From assembly GCA_903861005.1 (NCBI GenBank), contig CAIOSP010000004.1, forward strand, positions 1 through 59,203: a DNA stretch of 59,203 nt. Direction: 5' to 3'. Under the pieces are notes generated by a model that was not told the DNA's origin, ran no database searches, and saw only the letters and a list, made by a program, of their open reading frames with translations. This stretch comes from an uncultured Pseudomonadota bacterium (GTDB lineage Bacteria; Myxococcota_A; UBA796; GCA-2862545). Positions within the stretch are counted from its first letter, which is position 1. Each line of letters starts with the position of its first letter. Position numbers and translations under genes: made by a program. Of the stretch, positions 27,069 through 35,553 are shown piece after piece.

Positions 27069-27548
27069 TCAGGGCAGCGGCTTGCCGGTGTTTTCGGTGA
27101 AGTTCCAGTGCATCTTGGTCATGACGACGAACATCAGGTTCATCGCGAAACCGGCGAAGCACAGGACCTGCATCGTCAGCACGGCGCTCGACGCAACGCC
27201 CGACAGGGACGCGTGCTTGCCCGCGAGCCCAACCGCGACCAAGCCCACGCACAGCGACGTCTGAAAGTTGCCGGCCACAAAGGGAACGTTGATGGCCAGC
27301 TTGAACGGCGGCTTGGTGACCAGCTCAAGCAGCATCATCCCCGCGTTGGCGAGCAGCACGCCGAAGTTGAGCGCGGCGAACGGGAAGAGCCAGCTGGCAG
27401 GGTTGGGGAGGCGTGTGGCGCAGGCGGTCGCGTCCAGCACGCAGGGCCCGGACAGCACCGCGAGGCCAACACCCATCGCCATAAACATGACACCGGTGAG
27501 GATGCGCATCACGAAGAGCTGCTGGGGAGAGATCTTGTCGAAAGGCAT
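27069..27548 (-). CDS. Four-helix integral membrane protein of unknown function
   Basis: 159 residues from ATG 27548, which has GGAG about 6 nt upstream; longer upstream starts are rejected because they cross the regulator's operator region. Hydrophobic segments lie at ~15-35 (ILTGVMFMAMGVGLAVLSG), ~53-77, ~86-109 and ~123-145. A Cys-containing loop (PCVLDATACATRLP) lies between helices 1 and 2. No catalytic motif is visible. The gene is divergent from a TetR-family regulator, with 185 bp between that hold repeated TCGNTTGG half-sites, so it is probably the regulator's target. A transport or stress-linked membrane role is possible but not shown. Confidence 0.78.
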   Translation of the reverse strand: MPFDKISPQQLFVMRILTGVMFMAMGVGLAVLSGPCVLDATACATRLPNPASWLFPFAALNFGVLLANAGMMLLELVTKPPFKLAINVPFVAGNFQTSLCVGLVAVGLAGKHASLSGVASSAVLTMQVLCFAGFAMNLMFVVMTKMHWNFTENTGKPLP

Positions 27549-27663
27549 AGGCGCTCCGAGCGAGTTCACCGGGGCGCGACCTGCGACGTGAAAGCCCCCG
27601 ATCCGCCCGGCAGTATGGAAAGTGCGCACAGGTCGGGAGGACGTAGACGCGTCGGATCCGTAA

Positions 27664-27704
27664 CCAAACGATCGCTTGGAAACAATAGCGAAGCGTTCGA
27701 TTGG
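27664..27704. promoter_or_regulatory. Candidate TetR-family operator: three TCGNTTGG half-sites
   Basis: CCAAACGA (27664-27671) and TCGCTTGG (27672-27679) form a contiguous 16-bp near-palindrome with 7 of 8 bases matching. A third half-site, TCGATTGG, follows at 27697-27704, and the outer arms (CCAAACGATCGCT and AGCGTTCGATTGG) pair at 11 of 13 positions. The cluster ends 30 bp before the regulator GTG at 27734 and lies 116 bp upstream of the divergent membrane-protein gene, the normal place for an autorepressing TetR operator. Confidence 0.55.
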
Positions 27705-27733
27705 ATATGCGGTCCAGACCACGAGGAGGTCCG

Positions 27734-28336
27734 GTGGGCAGACGAAAGACCTACGAGCGACCCGAGATCGCCGACCACGCGATGCGTCTGTTCTGGGCCC
27801 GCGGATACCACGCGACCACCACGCGCGATCTGACCGACGCGATGGGGGTCAACCCATACAGCCTCTACGCAGAGTTCGGGAGCAAGGAGGGGCTGTATCA
27901 GGCCGCGATCGCTCGGTACGAGGCGCTCGTCGTGCCAACGCACTTCGGCGCGCTGGAGGCACAAGGCGCGTCCCTGGAGGAGGTGCGCGCGGTCCTGAAC
28001 TTCTTTGGTGACGTCGACCGTCTCGAGGGGTCGGAGCTCGGCTGCCTCCTGTGCAACACGAGCGTCGAGCGAGCGCCGACCGTCGAGCTCAGCCGCGCCT
28101 CCACGAAGCGCTTCGTGGATCGGCTGACCTGCGCCTTCGGCCACGCGCTCGGCAACGCACGCGCCGCCGGGCGGCTGGTCGACGACGCGCCGGTCGATGC
28201 GCTAGCGCGGTTCTTTCCGACGGTGCTGATGGGGATCTGGGCGCTGTCGCGCGCACAGGTCGACGGCGTGGTGCTGCGGGCGACGGCCGACCAGGCGCTG
28301 GCGAGACTCGACGCGGTGACGCGCGCCGCGCCGTAG
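27734..28336 (+). CDS. TetR/AcrR-family transcriptional regulator
   Basis: 200 residues from GTG 27734. This start is chosen because AGGAGG (27724-27729) lies 4 nt upstream and the product then begins MGRRKTYERPEIADHAMRLF, a normal TetR N-terminus; ATG 27707 upstream has no such site. The helix-turn-helix spans ~10-56 (ATTTRDLTDAMGVNPYSLYA, then FGSKEGLYQAAI). The C-terminal ligand domain contains GSELGCLLCNTSVERAPT, seen in several TetR groups, and ends in a helical dimerisation region. Such proteins usually repress their own and a divergent gene until a small ligand binds; the divergent target here is the membrane protein at 27069-27548. The ligand is unknown. Confidence 0.9.
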   Translation: MGRRKTYERPEIADHAMRLFWARGYHATTTRDLTDAMGVNPYSLYAEFGSKEGLYQAAIARYEALVVPTHFGALEAQGASLEEVRAVLNFFGDVDRLEGSELGCLLCNTSVERAPTVELSRASTKRFVDRLTCAFGHALGNARAAGRLVDDAPVDALARFFPTVLMGIWALSRAQVDGVVLRATADQALARLDAVTRAAP

Positions 28337-28439
28337 TTCCAAGTCCATGACTCCCGCCACGCTCCGCGGCCGCGCCCGCAAGCATCGGGCGCGCCGAACG
28401 CGTCCGCGCCGCCGATGACGGTCACGCGGACCGTACTTC

Positions 28440-28455
28440 GCCACGGCTACGTGGC
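28440..28455. terminator. Short inverted repeat between convergent tetR-family gene and purN
   Basis: GCCACG (28440-28445), loop GCTA, CGTGGC (28450-28455): a perfect 6-bp stem with a 4-nt loop ending at the purN stop codon. It lies in the 118-bp convergent gap. No T tract is present on either side, so its role as terminator is weakly supported. Confidence 0.3.
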
Positions 28456-29057
28456 TAGCTCTCCTCCCCCCGATCCGCGAGCCCGCGCAGCACGTCAACA
28501 AGCAGCACATGCTCGGCCGCGTGCATCCGCTCCTCGATGTCGTCGCGGCTGTCCGTCGCGCTCACGGGCACCTCGGCCGTGGCGAACACAACGCCCTCGT
28601 CGAGCACCGACGTGACGACGTGCACCATGCAGCCAGTGCGCATGATCATCCCGCGGTGCGCGGCCTCCCAGGCGGCGCCGATCGCGTCCTTGCCGGGGAA
28701 CTCGCCGGGAAGCGCGGGGTGCAGGTTGATCACGTGGTCCGGGAAGCGAACCAGAAACGGGTCGGACAGGATGTGCATCCAGCCCGCGCACACCACCCAG
28801 TCGGGGTCGAAGGACGCGACCAGCTCGGCGAGGTCCCGGTCGTAGTCCTCACGCGGGCGGCCGGCCTCGCGGTAGGGCTTGAGCGGCACGAACGCGGTGG
28901 TGATGTCGGCCAGCTCGGCGCGCTCGAGCGCGTAGGCGTCGCCGCGGTTGGAGACGACCGCCAGGACCTCGGCGTTCAGCGTTCCGTCGGCGATCGCGTC
29001 GAGGATCGCCTGGAGATTGCTGCCATGGCCGGACACCAGCACCACGAGTCGGAGCAC
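28455..29057 (-). CDS. purN: Phosphoribosylglycinamide formyltransferase (10-formyl-THF dependent)
   Basis: 200 residues from GTG 29057, with AGGTG about 4 nt upstream. It formylates GAR to FGAR in the third step of purine synthesis. Motifs: LVVLVSGHGSNLQAILDA at the N-terminus (substrate phosphate loop), VVCAGWMHILSDPF, then INLHPALPGEFPGKDAIGAA containing the catalytic Asn-His pair and Lys/Asp loop, and GCMVHVVTSVLDEGVV with the second catalytic His and Asp. Length is normal. It is the last gene of the leftward pur run, 103 nt after purM. Confidence 0.95.
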   Translation of the reverse strand: MLRLVVLVSGHGSNLQAILDAIADGTLNAEVLAVVSNRGDAYALERAELADITTAFVPLKPYREAGRPREDYDRDLAELVASFDPDWVVCAGWMHILSDPFLVRFPDHVINLHPALPGEFPGKDAIGAAWEAAHRGMIMRTGCMVHVVTSVLDEGVVFATAEVPVSATDSRDDIEERMHAAEHVLLVDVLRGLADRGEES

Positions 29058-29160
29058 GTCACACCTGGGGAGGAGCCGCCGCGTAGCGCGTCAGGCCGTG
29101 GCCGTCGCGCCCGGTGCAGCGAGGCGGCGCGCCCCTGTTCGGAGCGCGCCGGGCCTGCGA

Positions 29161-30195
29161 CTAGATGAAGCGAACGGGCTCGCCGTCGCCGCGCTCGACC
29201 ACCGTGCCGATGCGCCAGCTGGGCGTGCCGACGGACGCGAAGGCGGCCTCGGTGGCGGCCACGTCGGCCGCGCGCACCACGAAGATCATGCCGACGCCGC
29301 AGTTGAAGACGCGCAGCATCTCCATCCACGCGACGTTGCCGGTCTCCATGATCAGCTTGAACAGGGGCGGCAGCGGCCAGGAGCCGTCGACGAAGTCGAA
29401 CGCGAGGTGCTTGGGCAGCACGCGCGGGGGGTTCTCGATCATGCCGCCGCCCGTGATGTGGGCCAAGCCACGGATGGTGACGCCGGCCTTCCAGACCGCG
29501 CGGACCTCCTGCAGGTAGGCACGGTGCGGGACGAGCAGCGCGTCGGCGAGCGACTTGCCGCCAAGCGCCTCCACCGGAGCGGTCCAGTCACGGCCGGCCA
29601 GGACGCGACGCGCCAAGCTGAAGCCGTTGGTGTGCAGGCCATCAGACGGCACCGCGAGCACCAGGTCGCCGGTCTCGATGGTGGAGCCGTCGATCAGCTT
29701 GGGGCGGTCGACCACGCCGACGATGGTGCCGACCAGGTCGAACTCGCCGGGGGCGTAGACGCCGGGCATCTCGGCCGTCTCGCCGCCGAGCAGCGCGCAG
29801 CCGTGCTTGCCGCAGGCCTCAGCCGCACCGGTGACCACCGCGGCGATCATCTCCGGGTCGATCTTGTTCGCCGCGACGTAGTCGAGGAAGAAGAGCGGCT
29901 CGGCGCCCTGCACCAGGATGTCGTTGGTGCAGTGGTTCACGATGTCGTGGCCGATCGAGTCGTACTTGCCGACCGCGGACGCGACCTTGATCTTGGTGCC
30001 GACGCCGTCCGTGCTGGCCACCAGCACCGGGGAGGTCATCTCCTTGAAGGAGCCGTCGAACAGGCCGCCGAACGAGCCGAGGCCCGCCAGCACGCGCGGC
30101 CCGTGGGTGCGCTCGACCGCCGACTTCATGAGACGGACGGCGCGGTTGCCCGCGTCGATGTCCACGCCCGAATCCTTGTACGTCATGCCGCTCAT
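29161..30195 (-). CDS. purM: Phosphoribosylformylglycinamidine cyclo-ligase (AIR synthetase)
   Basis: 344 residues from ATG 30195; AAGGAG lies about 8 nt upstream inside the end of purD, and ATG 30186 is an alternative. It closes the imidazole ring of FGAM with ATP to give AIR. Motifs: MTYKDSGVDIDAGNRAV at the start, LVASTDGVGTKIKVA, GHDIVNHCTNDILVQGAEPL, CALLGGETAEMPGVY, GLHTNGFSLARRV, ITGGGMIENPPRVLP and FNCGVGMIFVV. All are characteristic of the family. The start is 2 nt after the purD stop, so the two are translationally coupled. Confidence 0.97.
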   Translation of the reverse strand: MSGMTYKDSGVDIDAGNRAVRLMKSAVERTHGPRVLAGLGSFGGLFDGSFKEMTSPVLVASTDGVGTKIKVASAVGKYDSIGHDIVNHCTNDILVQGAEPLFFLDYVAANKIDPEMIAAVVTGAAEACGKHGCALLGGETAEMPGVYAPGEFDLVGTIVGVVDRPKLIDGSTIETGDLVLAVPSDGLHTNGFSLARRVLAGRDWTAPVEALGGKSLADALLVPHRAYLQEVRAVWKAGVTIRGLAHITGGGMIENPPRVLPKHLAFDFVDGSWPLPPLFKLIMETGNVAWMEMLRVFNCGVGMIFVVRAADVAATEAAFASVGTPSWRIGTVVERGDGEPVRFI

Positions 30196-30197
30196 CG

Positions 30198-31475
30198 TCA
30201 GGACTCCTTCAAGGCGCGGTGACCGATGTCCCGACGCGCGTGCAAACCTTGGAAGTGGATCTTGTCGACGCCCGCATAAGCGTGCGCCAGCGCGTCGCGC
30301 AGCGAGCTGCCGACGCCGGTGACGGTGAGCACGCGCCCACCGCTGGTGACGACGTGGCCGCCGTCGACCTTGGTACCCGCATGGAACACGGTGACGTCGT
30401 GCACCGCGTTGGCGGCGTCGAGGCCCGTGATGGCGCGGCCCTTGGGGTAGCTACCCGGGTAGCCCTCAGAGGCGCAGACCACGGTGGCGGCGGAGCCGGG
30501 GTGCCAGTCGACCTTGAGCTGGCCCAGCCGGTGGTCCAGGCAGGCGTCGATCACGTCGACCAGGTCGGTGGCGAGCAGCGGCAGGATCACCTGCGTCTCG
30601 GGATCACCGAAGCGGCAGTTGTACTCGAGCACGCGCAGGCCGCCGGCGGTGAGCATGAGGCCGGCGTACAGGATGCCGGTGTAGGGCGTGCCGTCCGACA
30701 GGAATCCTTCGAGGATGGGGCGGATGGCGAGCTCGGCCAGCGCGTGGCGCTGCTCGGACGCGATGGGGGCCGGGGCGTAGGCGCCCATACCGCCGGTGTT
30801 CGGGCCGGTGTCGCCCTCGCCGACGCGCTTGTGGTCCTGCGCGGGGGGCATGACGACGTAGTCAGCGCCGTCGCAGAACGCGAGCAGGCTCGCCTCCTCT
30901 CCGATCAGCAGCTCCTCCAGCACCACCTCGTGGCCGGCGTCGCCAAACGCGCCGTCGAACATCTCGCGGACGGCCGCGGCCGCCTCGTCCTTGTTCGCCG
31001 GCATGACCACGCCCTTGCCCGCCGCCAGGCCGCTCGCCTTCACCACGACGGGGAAGTCGATCTCGGCCAGCCACGCGAGCGCGGACGCCTCATTCGTGAA
31101 CGCGCGCCAGCGGGCGGTCGGTACGCCGGTGCGATCCATGAACGCCTTGCTGAACGCCTTGCTGCCCTCAAGTCGCGCGCAGGTGGCGGAGGGGCCAAAG
31201 GCGCGGATGCCGACGGCTTGCAGCGCGTCGACCAGACCCGCGACCAGCGGGACCTCAGGACCGACGAACACCAGATCGATGCCTTCGCGCTGAGCGAAGC
31301 GCACCAGCGCGGGCACGTCGCCGTCGGAGATGGGGACGTTGGTGGCGATCGCCGCGGTGCCGCCGTTGCCGGGGGCCGCGAAGACGGTGTGGACGTGCAC
31401 GGACTGCGCGAACTTCCAGCAGAGCGCGTGCTCGCGCCCGCCGCCGCCAACGACCAGGACCTTCAGCGCCGTCAC
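30198..31475 (-). CDS. purD: Phosphoribosylamine-glycine ligase (GAR synthetase)
   Basis: 425 residues from GTG 31475, chosen because GGGAGGA ends about 5 nt before it; an in-frame GTG at 31490 would place that site inside the gene. It joins glycine to phosphoribosylamine with ATP (step two). Motifs: KVLVVGGGGREHALCWKFAQ, VFVGPEVPLVAGLVDAL, the ATP-grasp core VVKASGLAAGKGVVMP and GEEASLLAFCDG, AQDHKRVGEGDTGPNTGGMG, and LEYNCRFGDPETQVILPLL with metal ligands. One nucleotide separates the purF stop from this start. Confidence 0.97.
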   Translation of the reverse strand: MTALKVLVVGGGGREHALCWKFAQSVHVHTVFAAPGNGGTAAIATNVPISDGDVPALVRFAQREGIDLVFVGPEVPLVAGLVDALQAVGIRAFGPSATCARLEGSKAFSKAFMDRTGVPTARWRAFTNEASALAWLAEIDFPVVVKASGLAAGKGVVMPANKDEAAAAVREMFDGAFGDAGHEVVLEELLIGEEASLLAFCDGADYVVMPPAQDHKRVGEGDTGPNTGGMGAYAPAPIASEQRHALAELAIRPILEGFLSDGTPYTGILYAGLMLTAGGLRVLEYNCRFGDPETQVILPLLATDLVDVIDACLDHRLGQLKVDWHPGSAATVVCASEGYPGSYPKGRAITGLDAANAVHDVTVFHAGTKVDGGHVVTSGGRVLTVTGVGSSLRDALAHAYAGVDKIHFQGLHARRDIGHRALKES

Positions 31476-31476
31476 G

Positions 31477-32982
31477 TCAGTCCTCCCCACGCTTGCGCGA
31501 CTCGAACTGGAGCTTGCCGTCGTCCAAGCCGAACGCGCTCACGTCCACCGGGTAGCGCCCGGAGAAGCAGGCGTCGCAGTGGCCCATGCCCGGCCTGGCG
31601 CCCTCGCCCACCGCGGCGTGCAGGCCATCGCGCGTGATGTACGCGAGGCTGTCGGCGCCGATGTGGGCGCGGATCTGCTCGACCGTCATGCGGTGCGCGA
31701 TGAGCTGGTCGTGGCTGGCCAGGTCGACGCCCATGAAGCACGGGTGCTGGATGGGCGGCGAGGCCACGCGGACGTGGACCTCCTTGGCGCGGCCACCGTC
31801 GCGCACCAGGCTGACGAGCGGCCCCATGGTGGTGCCGCGGACGATGCTGTCGTCGACGAGGATGACGCGTTTGCCCTCCAGGTTGTCGCGGAGCGCGGTG
31901 AACTTCAGGCGGACCTGGTTCTTGCGCATCTGCTGCGACGGCTGGATGAACGTGCGGCCGATGTAGCGGTTCTTGATCAGGCCATCGACGTAAGGCAGGC
32001 CGGCGACGTGGGCGTAGGCCTGCGCCGCGACCAGGCTGGAGTCTGGCACGCCGATGACGATGTCGGCTTCGACCGGCGCCTCTTGCGCCAGGCGGCGCCC
32101 GAGCCGCTGGCGGACCACGTGGACCGACTGGCCCTCGATGTGGCTGTCGGGCCGCGCGAAGTACACGTACTCGAAGATGCACAGCGCCGGCTTGGGCGCG
32201 CGCTCGTGCGGCTCACGGACCGTGCGGGGGCCGTCGTCGTCGATGCGTATGATCTCGCCGGGCTTGAGATCGCGGATGAAGCTGGCGCCGATGGTCAGCA
32301 GCGCGGCCGACTCGCTCGCCACGATCCACGCGGTGTGCTTGCCGTCCTCACCCTTGAGCGCGCCCAGGCACATTGGGCGCAGGCCGAGCGGGTCACGCAT
32401 CGCGAAGATCGCCTCGCGCGTGAGGATGGCCAGGCTGTAGGCGCCCTCGGCCTCCTCGCCCAGGTGAGCCAGGCGGGCCTCCCAGTTGGGGCGGTCGGCG
32501 CGGACGTTCATCGACGGACGCGCCAGGAACTGGGTGATGACCTCAGTGTCGGACGTCGAGATGAAGCCGACGCCGCGCGACATCATGGCGTCGCGCATCA
32601 CGGTGGCGTTCGTCAGGTTGCCGTTGTGGGCCACCGCAACCGGGCCATGCAGCGTCTGGATGTAGAACGGCTGCACGTTGGCGATGTGGTTGCCGCCGGT
32701 GGTGCTGTACCGGTTGTGGCCAATGCCAAAGTGGCCTTGGAGCGGGCGCAGGTTGTCCTCGTTGAACACCTGGCTGACCAGACCCAAGCCCTTGTGGATG
32801 TTGACCAGCGTGCCGTCGGACGTGCAGATGCCCGCCGCCTCCTGGCCGCGGTGCTGCAACGCGTACAGCGCGAAGAACAGGTTGCGTGCGACTTCGACAC
32901 CGGAGCCCTTCTTGGCCCACAGTCCGACCACGCCGCACTCTTCATGGGGCCTGTCGAGCGTCTCTTCGTCGAGGTCGTGCAC
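31477..32982 (-). CDS. purF: Amidophosphoribosyltransferase (glutamine PRPP amidotransferase)
   Basis: 501 residues from GTG 32982, preceded by AAGGAGAGGA. It commits PRPP to purine synthesis by replacing pyrophosphate with glutamine amide. The Ntn nucleophile is Cys16 in HEECGVVGLWAKKGSG, so a 15-residue propeptide should be removed, as in the Bacillus-type enzyme rather than the E. coli type. The glutaminase domain includes IGHNRYSTTGGNHIANVQPF and VAHNGNLTN. The PRPP site is RVILVDDSIVRGTTMGPLV. Late Cys residues (HPCFMGVDL, GHCDACFSGRYPVDV) match those that bind an Fe-S cluster in the Bacillus-type enzyme. Feedback inhibition by purine nucleotides is known for the family. Confidence 0.97.
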   Translation of the reverse strand: MHDLDEETLDRPHEECGVVGLWAKKGSGVEVARNLFFALYALQHRGQEAAGICTSDGTLVNIHKGLGLVSQVFNEDNLRPLQGHFGIGHNRYSTTGGNHIANVQPFYIQTLHGPVAVAHNGNLTNATVMRDAMMSRGVGFISTSDTEVITQFLARPSMNVRADRPNWEARLAHLGEEAEGAYSLAILTREAIFAMRDPLGLRPMCLGALKGEDGKHTAWIVASESAALLTIGASFIRDLKPGEIIRIDDDGPRTVREPHERAPKPALCIFEYVYFARPDSHIEGQSVHVVRQRLGRRLAQEAPVEADIVIGVPDSSLVAAQAYAHVAGLPYVDGLIKNRYIGRTFIQPSQQMRKNQVRLKFTALRDNLEGKRVILVDDSIVRGTTMGPLVSLVRDGGRAKEVHVRVASPPIQHPCFMGVDLASHDQLIAHRMTVEQIRAHIGADSLAYITRDGLHAAVGEGARPGMGHCDACFSGRYPVDVSAFGLDDGKLQFESRKRGED

Positions 32983-32991
32983 GTCCTCTCC

Positions 32992-33957
32992 TTAGCTGCG
33001 GTAGCGGGCGAGCGCAGCGTCGATGCGCGCGCCTGCGGGTTGGGTGCCGGGGACGAACGTGCGGCCGGTGAGCCGCTCGTACGCGCCGATGTAGCGGGTG
33101 GCGAGCTCGGTCACGACGTCCGCAGGGGGCGCGGGGACCGGGCCTTCACCCGTGTAGCCCTGGGCCTTGAGCCAGCGGCGGATGTACTCCTTGTCGAGGC
33201 CCTCAGGCTCACGACCGGCCGCATGGTCTGCGGCGTAGGAGTCGGCGATCCAGTAGCGGCTGCTGTCGGGCGTGTGGATCTCGTCGATGAGGACGAGCTT
33301 GCCGTCGAGCGTGCCGAATTCGTACTTGGTGTCGACCAGGATGAGGCCCGCGGCCTGCGCGCGCTCCTGACCGCGGCGGAAGATCTCGAGCGCCGCCTCA
33401 CGGACCTCCTGCCAGCGCGACGCGGACATGAGCCCCTTGGAGACCACCTCGTCGGACGACAGACGCTCGTCGTGCTCGCCCTCGCCGCCCTTGGTGGTGG
33501 GCGTGATGACGGGCTCGGGGAGCTTGTCGTTCTTCATGAGGCCGGGCGGCAGGTCCAAGCCGTAGGGCTTGTTCACGCCGTCGTTGTACAGGGTCCAGAG
33601 CGCGGTGTCGGTGACGCCCGTGATGTAGCCACGGACGACCACCTCGACGGCGAGCGCCTGACACTCACGACCGACCGTGACGTTGGGGTCCGGAATGTCG
33701 AGCACGTGGTTGGCCACCACGTCCGACGTCTGCTCGAACCACCAGCCGGACAGCTGGTTGAGCACCTGGCCCTTGAACGGGATCGCCGCGATGATGCGGT
33801 CGAACGCGGAGAGGCGATCGGTCGCAATCAGAAGGCGGTGGCCGGGCTGCAGGTAGATGTCGCGCACCTTGCCGCTCAGGCGCTTACCCAGGCCTTCGAA
33901 GTGCGTGTCGTTGAGCGCGTACGGGATGGCGTCGCGCACGATCTGGGGATCGATCAC
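32992..33957 (-). CDS. purC: SAICAR synthetase
   Basis: 321 residues from GTG 33957, which overlaps the purB stop (GTGA) and has AAGGAG about 5 nt upstream. A much longer upstream frame exists but is the shadow of purB. The enzyme joins aspartate to CAIR with ATP. Motifs: KRLSGKVRDIYL, LLIATDRLSAFDRIIAAIPF, GQVLNQLSGWWFEQT, CQALAVEVVVRGYITG, LILVDTKYEFGTLDGKLVLI and DEIHTPDSSRYW. At ~320 residues it is the longer form resembling yeast Ade1, not the ~240-residue Bacillus type. It lies between purB and purF. Confidence 0.96.
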   Translation of the reverse strand: MIDPQIVRDAIPYALNDTHFEGLGKRLSGKVRDIYLQPGHRLLIATDRLSAFDRIIAAIPFKGQVLNQLSGWWFEQTSDVVANHVLDIPDPNVTVGRECQALAVEVVVRGYITGVTDTALWTLYNDGVNKPYGLDLPPGLMKNDKLPEPVITPTTKGGEGEHDERLSSDEVVSKGLMSASRWQEVREAALEIFRRGQERAQAAGLILVDTKYEFGTLDGKLVLIDEIHTPDSSRYWIADSYAADHAAGREPEGLDKEYIRRWLKAQGYTGEGPVPAPPADVVTELATRYIGAYERLTGRTFVPGTQPAGARIDAALARYRS

Positions 33958-35393
33958 CGGGTCTCCTTGGCAGCCTGGGGCTGCGCCGCGAGCTGCACAC
34001 GGATGCGGGCCGCGAGTCGACGGGAGCGGATGGGGGCGTCGCCCACGTAGTCCGAAGCGTCCAGCCAGCCGCGCACCTCGTGCGGGGTGGCGAACACGTT
34101 CACGCGCGGATCGTTCGACAGCTCGTCGATCAGCGGGTTGGGTGCGCCCGTACGCAGGGCGGCCCACGCGGTCATGCTGTGCTCGCGGATGACCTCGTGG
34201 AACTCCTGACGGTCCGCACCGCGCTGGGCGACCTCCATCAGCACGCGCTCGGTGGCGGCGAACGGGCCGTAGGTGCCGAGCAAGCGGGCGCTGGCGTGGG
34301 TGTCGACGCGCATGCCCTTGATGAGCTTGTCCGCGCGGCGGAGCAGCTCGTCGGTGATTAGGAAGGCCTCAGGCAGGACGCTGCGGCGGTTCGCCGAGTC
34401 ATCGAGCGTGCGCTCCAGGTAGCTGTGGGCGGCGTTGTCCCACGCGACGCGCGGCAGCGCGGCCAGCAGGCGCGCCAGGCTGTCCATGTTCTCGGCGTTG
34501 ATTGGGTTGCGCTTGAACGGCATGGCGCTCGACCCGATCTGCTTCTTGCCGAAGGGCTCGTTCCACTCGCCGATGGGCGGGCTCTGGAGCAGGCGAAAGT
34601 CGGCCGCGAACTTGTAGAGCGACTGGCCGAGCGAGGCCAAGCCCGACAGGACCCGGTACTCCTGCTTGCGGGGCGCGGTCTGCGTGGCCACGTCGAACGG
34701 GCGCAGGTCCAGCAGGGACAGGATGCGGTGCTCGAAGTCGTCCGGCGTCAGGTTGCGGCCGGCGAGCAGCTGCACGTAGGACGCCGAGGTGCCGACGGCG
34801 CCCTTGAAGCCCTTGCCGCGGACCTCGTCACGGAGACGGGTCAGGTCCTCCAGGTCGGTCGCGAGGTCCTGCGCGTACTGCGCCAGGCGGTAGCCGATGG
34901 TGGTCGGCTCGGCGGGCTGCAGGTGCGTGAACGCCATGGTGGCGTGGTCGGCCCAGGTGTCGATCTGGTCGCACAGCGCGCGGAGCACCTCGTGCAGGCG
35001 GAGCAGGACCAAGTCAAGGCCGGAGCGCAGGCGCAGCGCGTCCGCGTTGTCCTCGATGTCCATGCTCGTGGCGCCGAGGTGGATGATGCCCGCGCCGATC
35101 GGGCACTGCTCGCCGTAGGTGTGGACCTCGGCCATCAGGTCGTGCTGGAGCTCGGCTTCCAGCTCGTGGGCGCGGTCGATGTCGACGTCGTCCTGGTGGG
35201 CGCGCAGGTCTTCGAGCTGCTCTTGCTTCACCAGCCCGATCTCGGACTGCACGGTGGCGAGCGCGACCCAGATGCGCCGCCAAATCCGGCGCTTTCCGGC
35301 CTCACCCCAGACCGTGCGCATGGCGTCGGAGCCGTAGCGCCAGGTGTAGGGCGACAGGTACTGTTCGTGCGTGAAGACGTTGGCGTCAGACAT
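33954..35393 (-). CDS. purB: Adenylosuccinate lyase
   Basis: 479 residues from ATG 35393. It removes fumarate from SAICAR to give AICAR and from adenylosuccinate to give AMP. The N-terminus is HEQYLSPYTWRYGSDAM; the active-site regions are HLGATSMDIEDNADALRLR, TMAFTHLQPAEPTTIGYRLA (catalytic His), and the family signature GSSAMPFKRNPINAE. The length and the PYTWRYGS start resemble the longer eukaryote-like branch. It follows purA after a 160-bp gap that contains a ten-G run, and overlaps purC by 4 nt. Confidence 0.96.
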   Translation of the reverse strand: MSDANVFTHEQYLSPYTWRYGSDAMRTVWGEAGKRRIWRRIWVALATVQSEIGLVKQEQLEDLRAHQDDVDIDRAHELEAELQHDLMAEVHTYGEQCPIGAGIIHLGATSMDIEDNADALRLRSGLDLVLLRLHEVLRALCDQIDTWADHATMAFTHLQPAEPTTIGYRLAQYAQDLATDLEDLTRLRDEVRGKGFKGAVGTSASYVQLLAGRNLTPDDFEHRILSLLDLRPFDVATQTAPRKQEYRVLSGLASLGQSLYKFAADFRLLQSPPIGEWNEPFGKKQIGSSAMPFKRNPINAENMDSLARLLAALPRVAWDNAAHSYLERTLDDSANRRSVLPEAFLITDELLRRADKLIKGMRVDTHASARLLGTYGPFAATERVLMEVAQRGADRQEFHEVIREHSMTAWAALRTGAPNPLIDELSNDPRVNVFATPHEVRGWLDASDYVGDAPIRSRRLAARIRVQLAAQPQAAKETR

Positions 35394-35539
35394 GGGTACC
35401 GGAAAGGCTGCGTCCGCCGCATGCAGGACCGGGGAACGGGCGGCATGGGGCGGACGTCGGAGGGGTTGTGCCAGAGGGTGGGCAGAGAGACGGGGGAGGA
35501 AGAGTCACACCGGCCAGCCGGAGGGCCGCCGGCAATGGG

Positions 35540-35549
35540 CCCCCCCCCC
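35540..35549. repeat. Ten-base C/G homopolymer between purA and purB
   Basis: The plus strand reads ten consecutive C (35540-35549), which is a G10 tract on the transcribed pur strand, 4 bp after the purA stop codon. It lies outside coding sequence. Such tracts are prone to slippage and to sequencing length error. Confidence 0.85.
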
Positions 35550-35553
35550 AACG

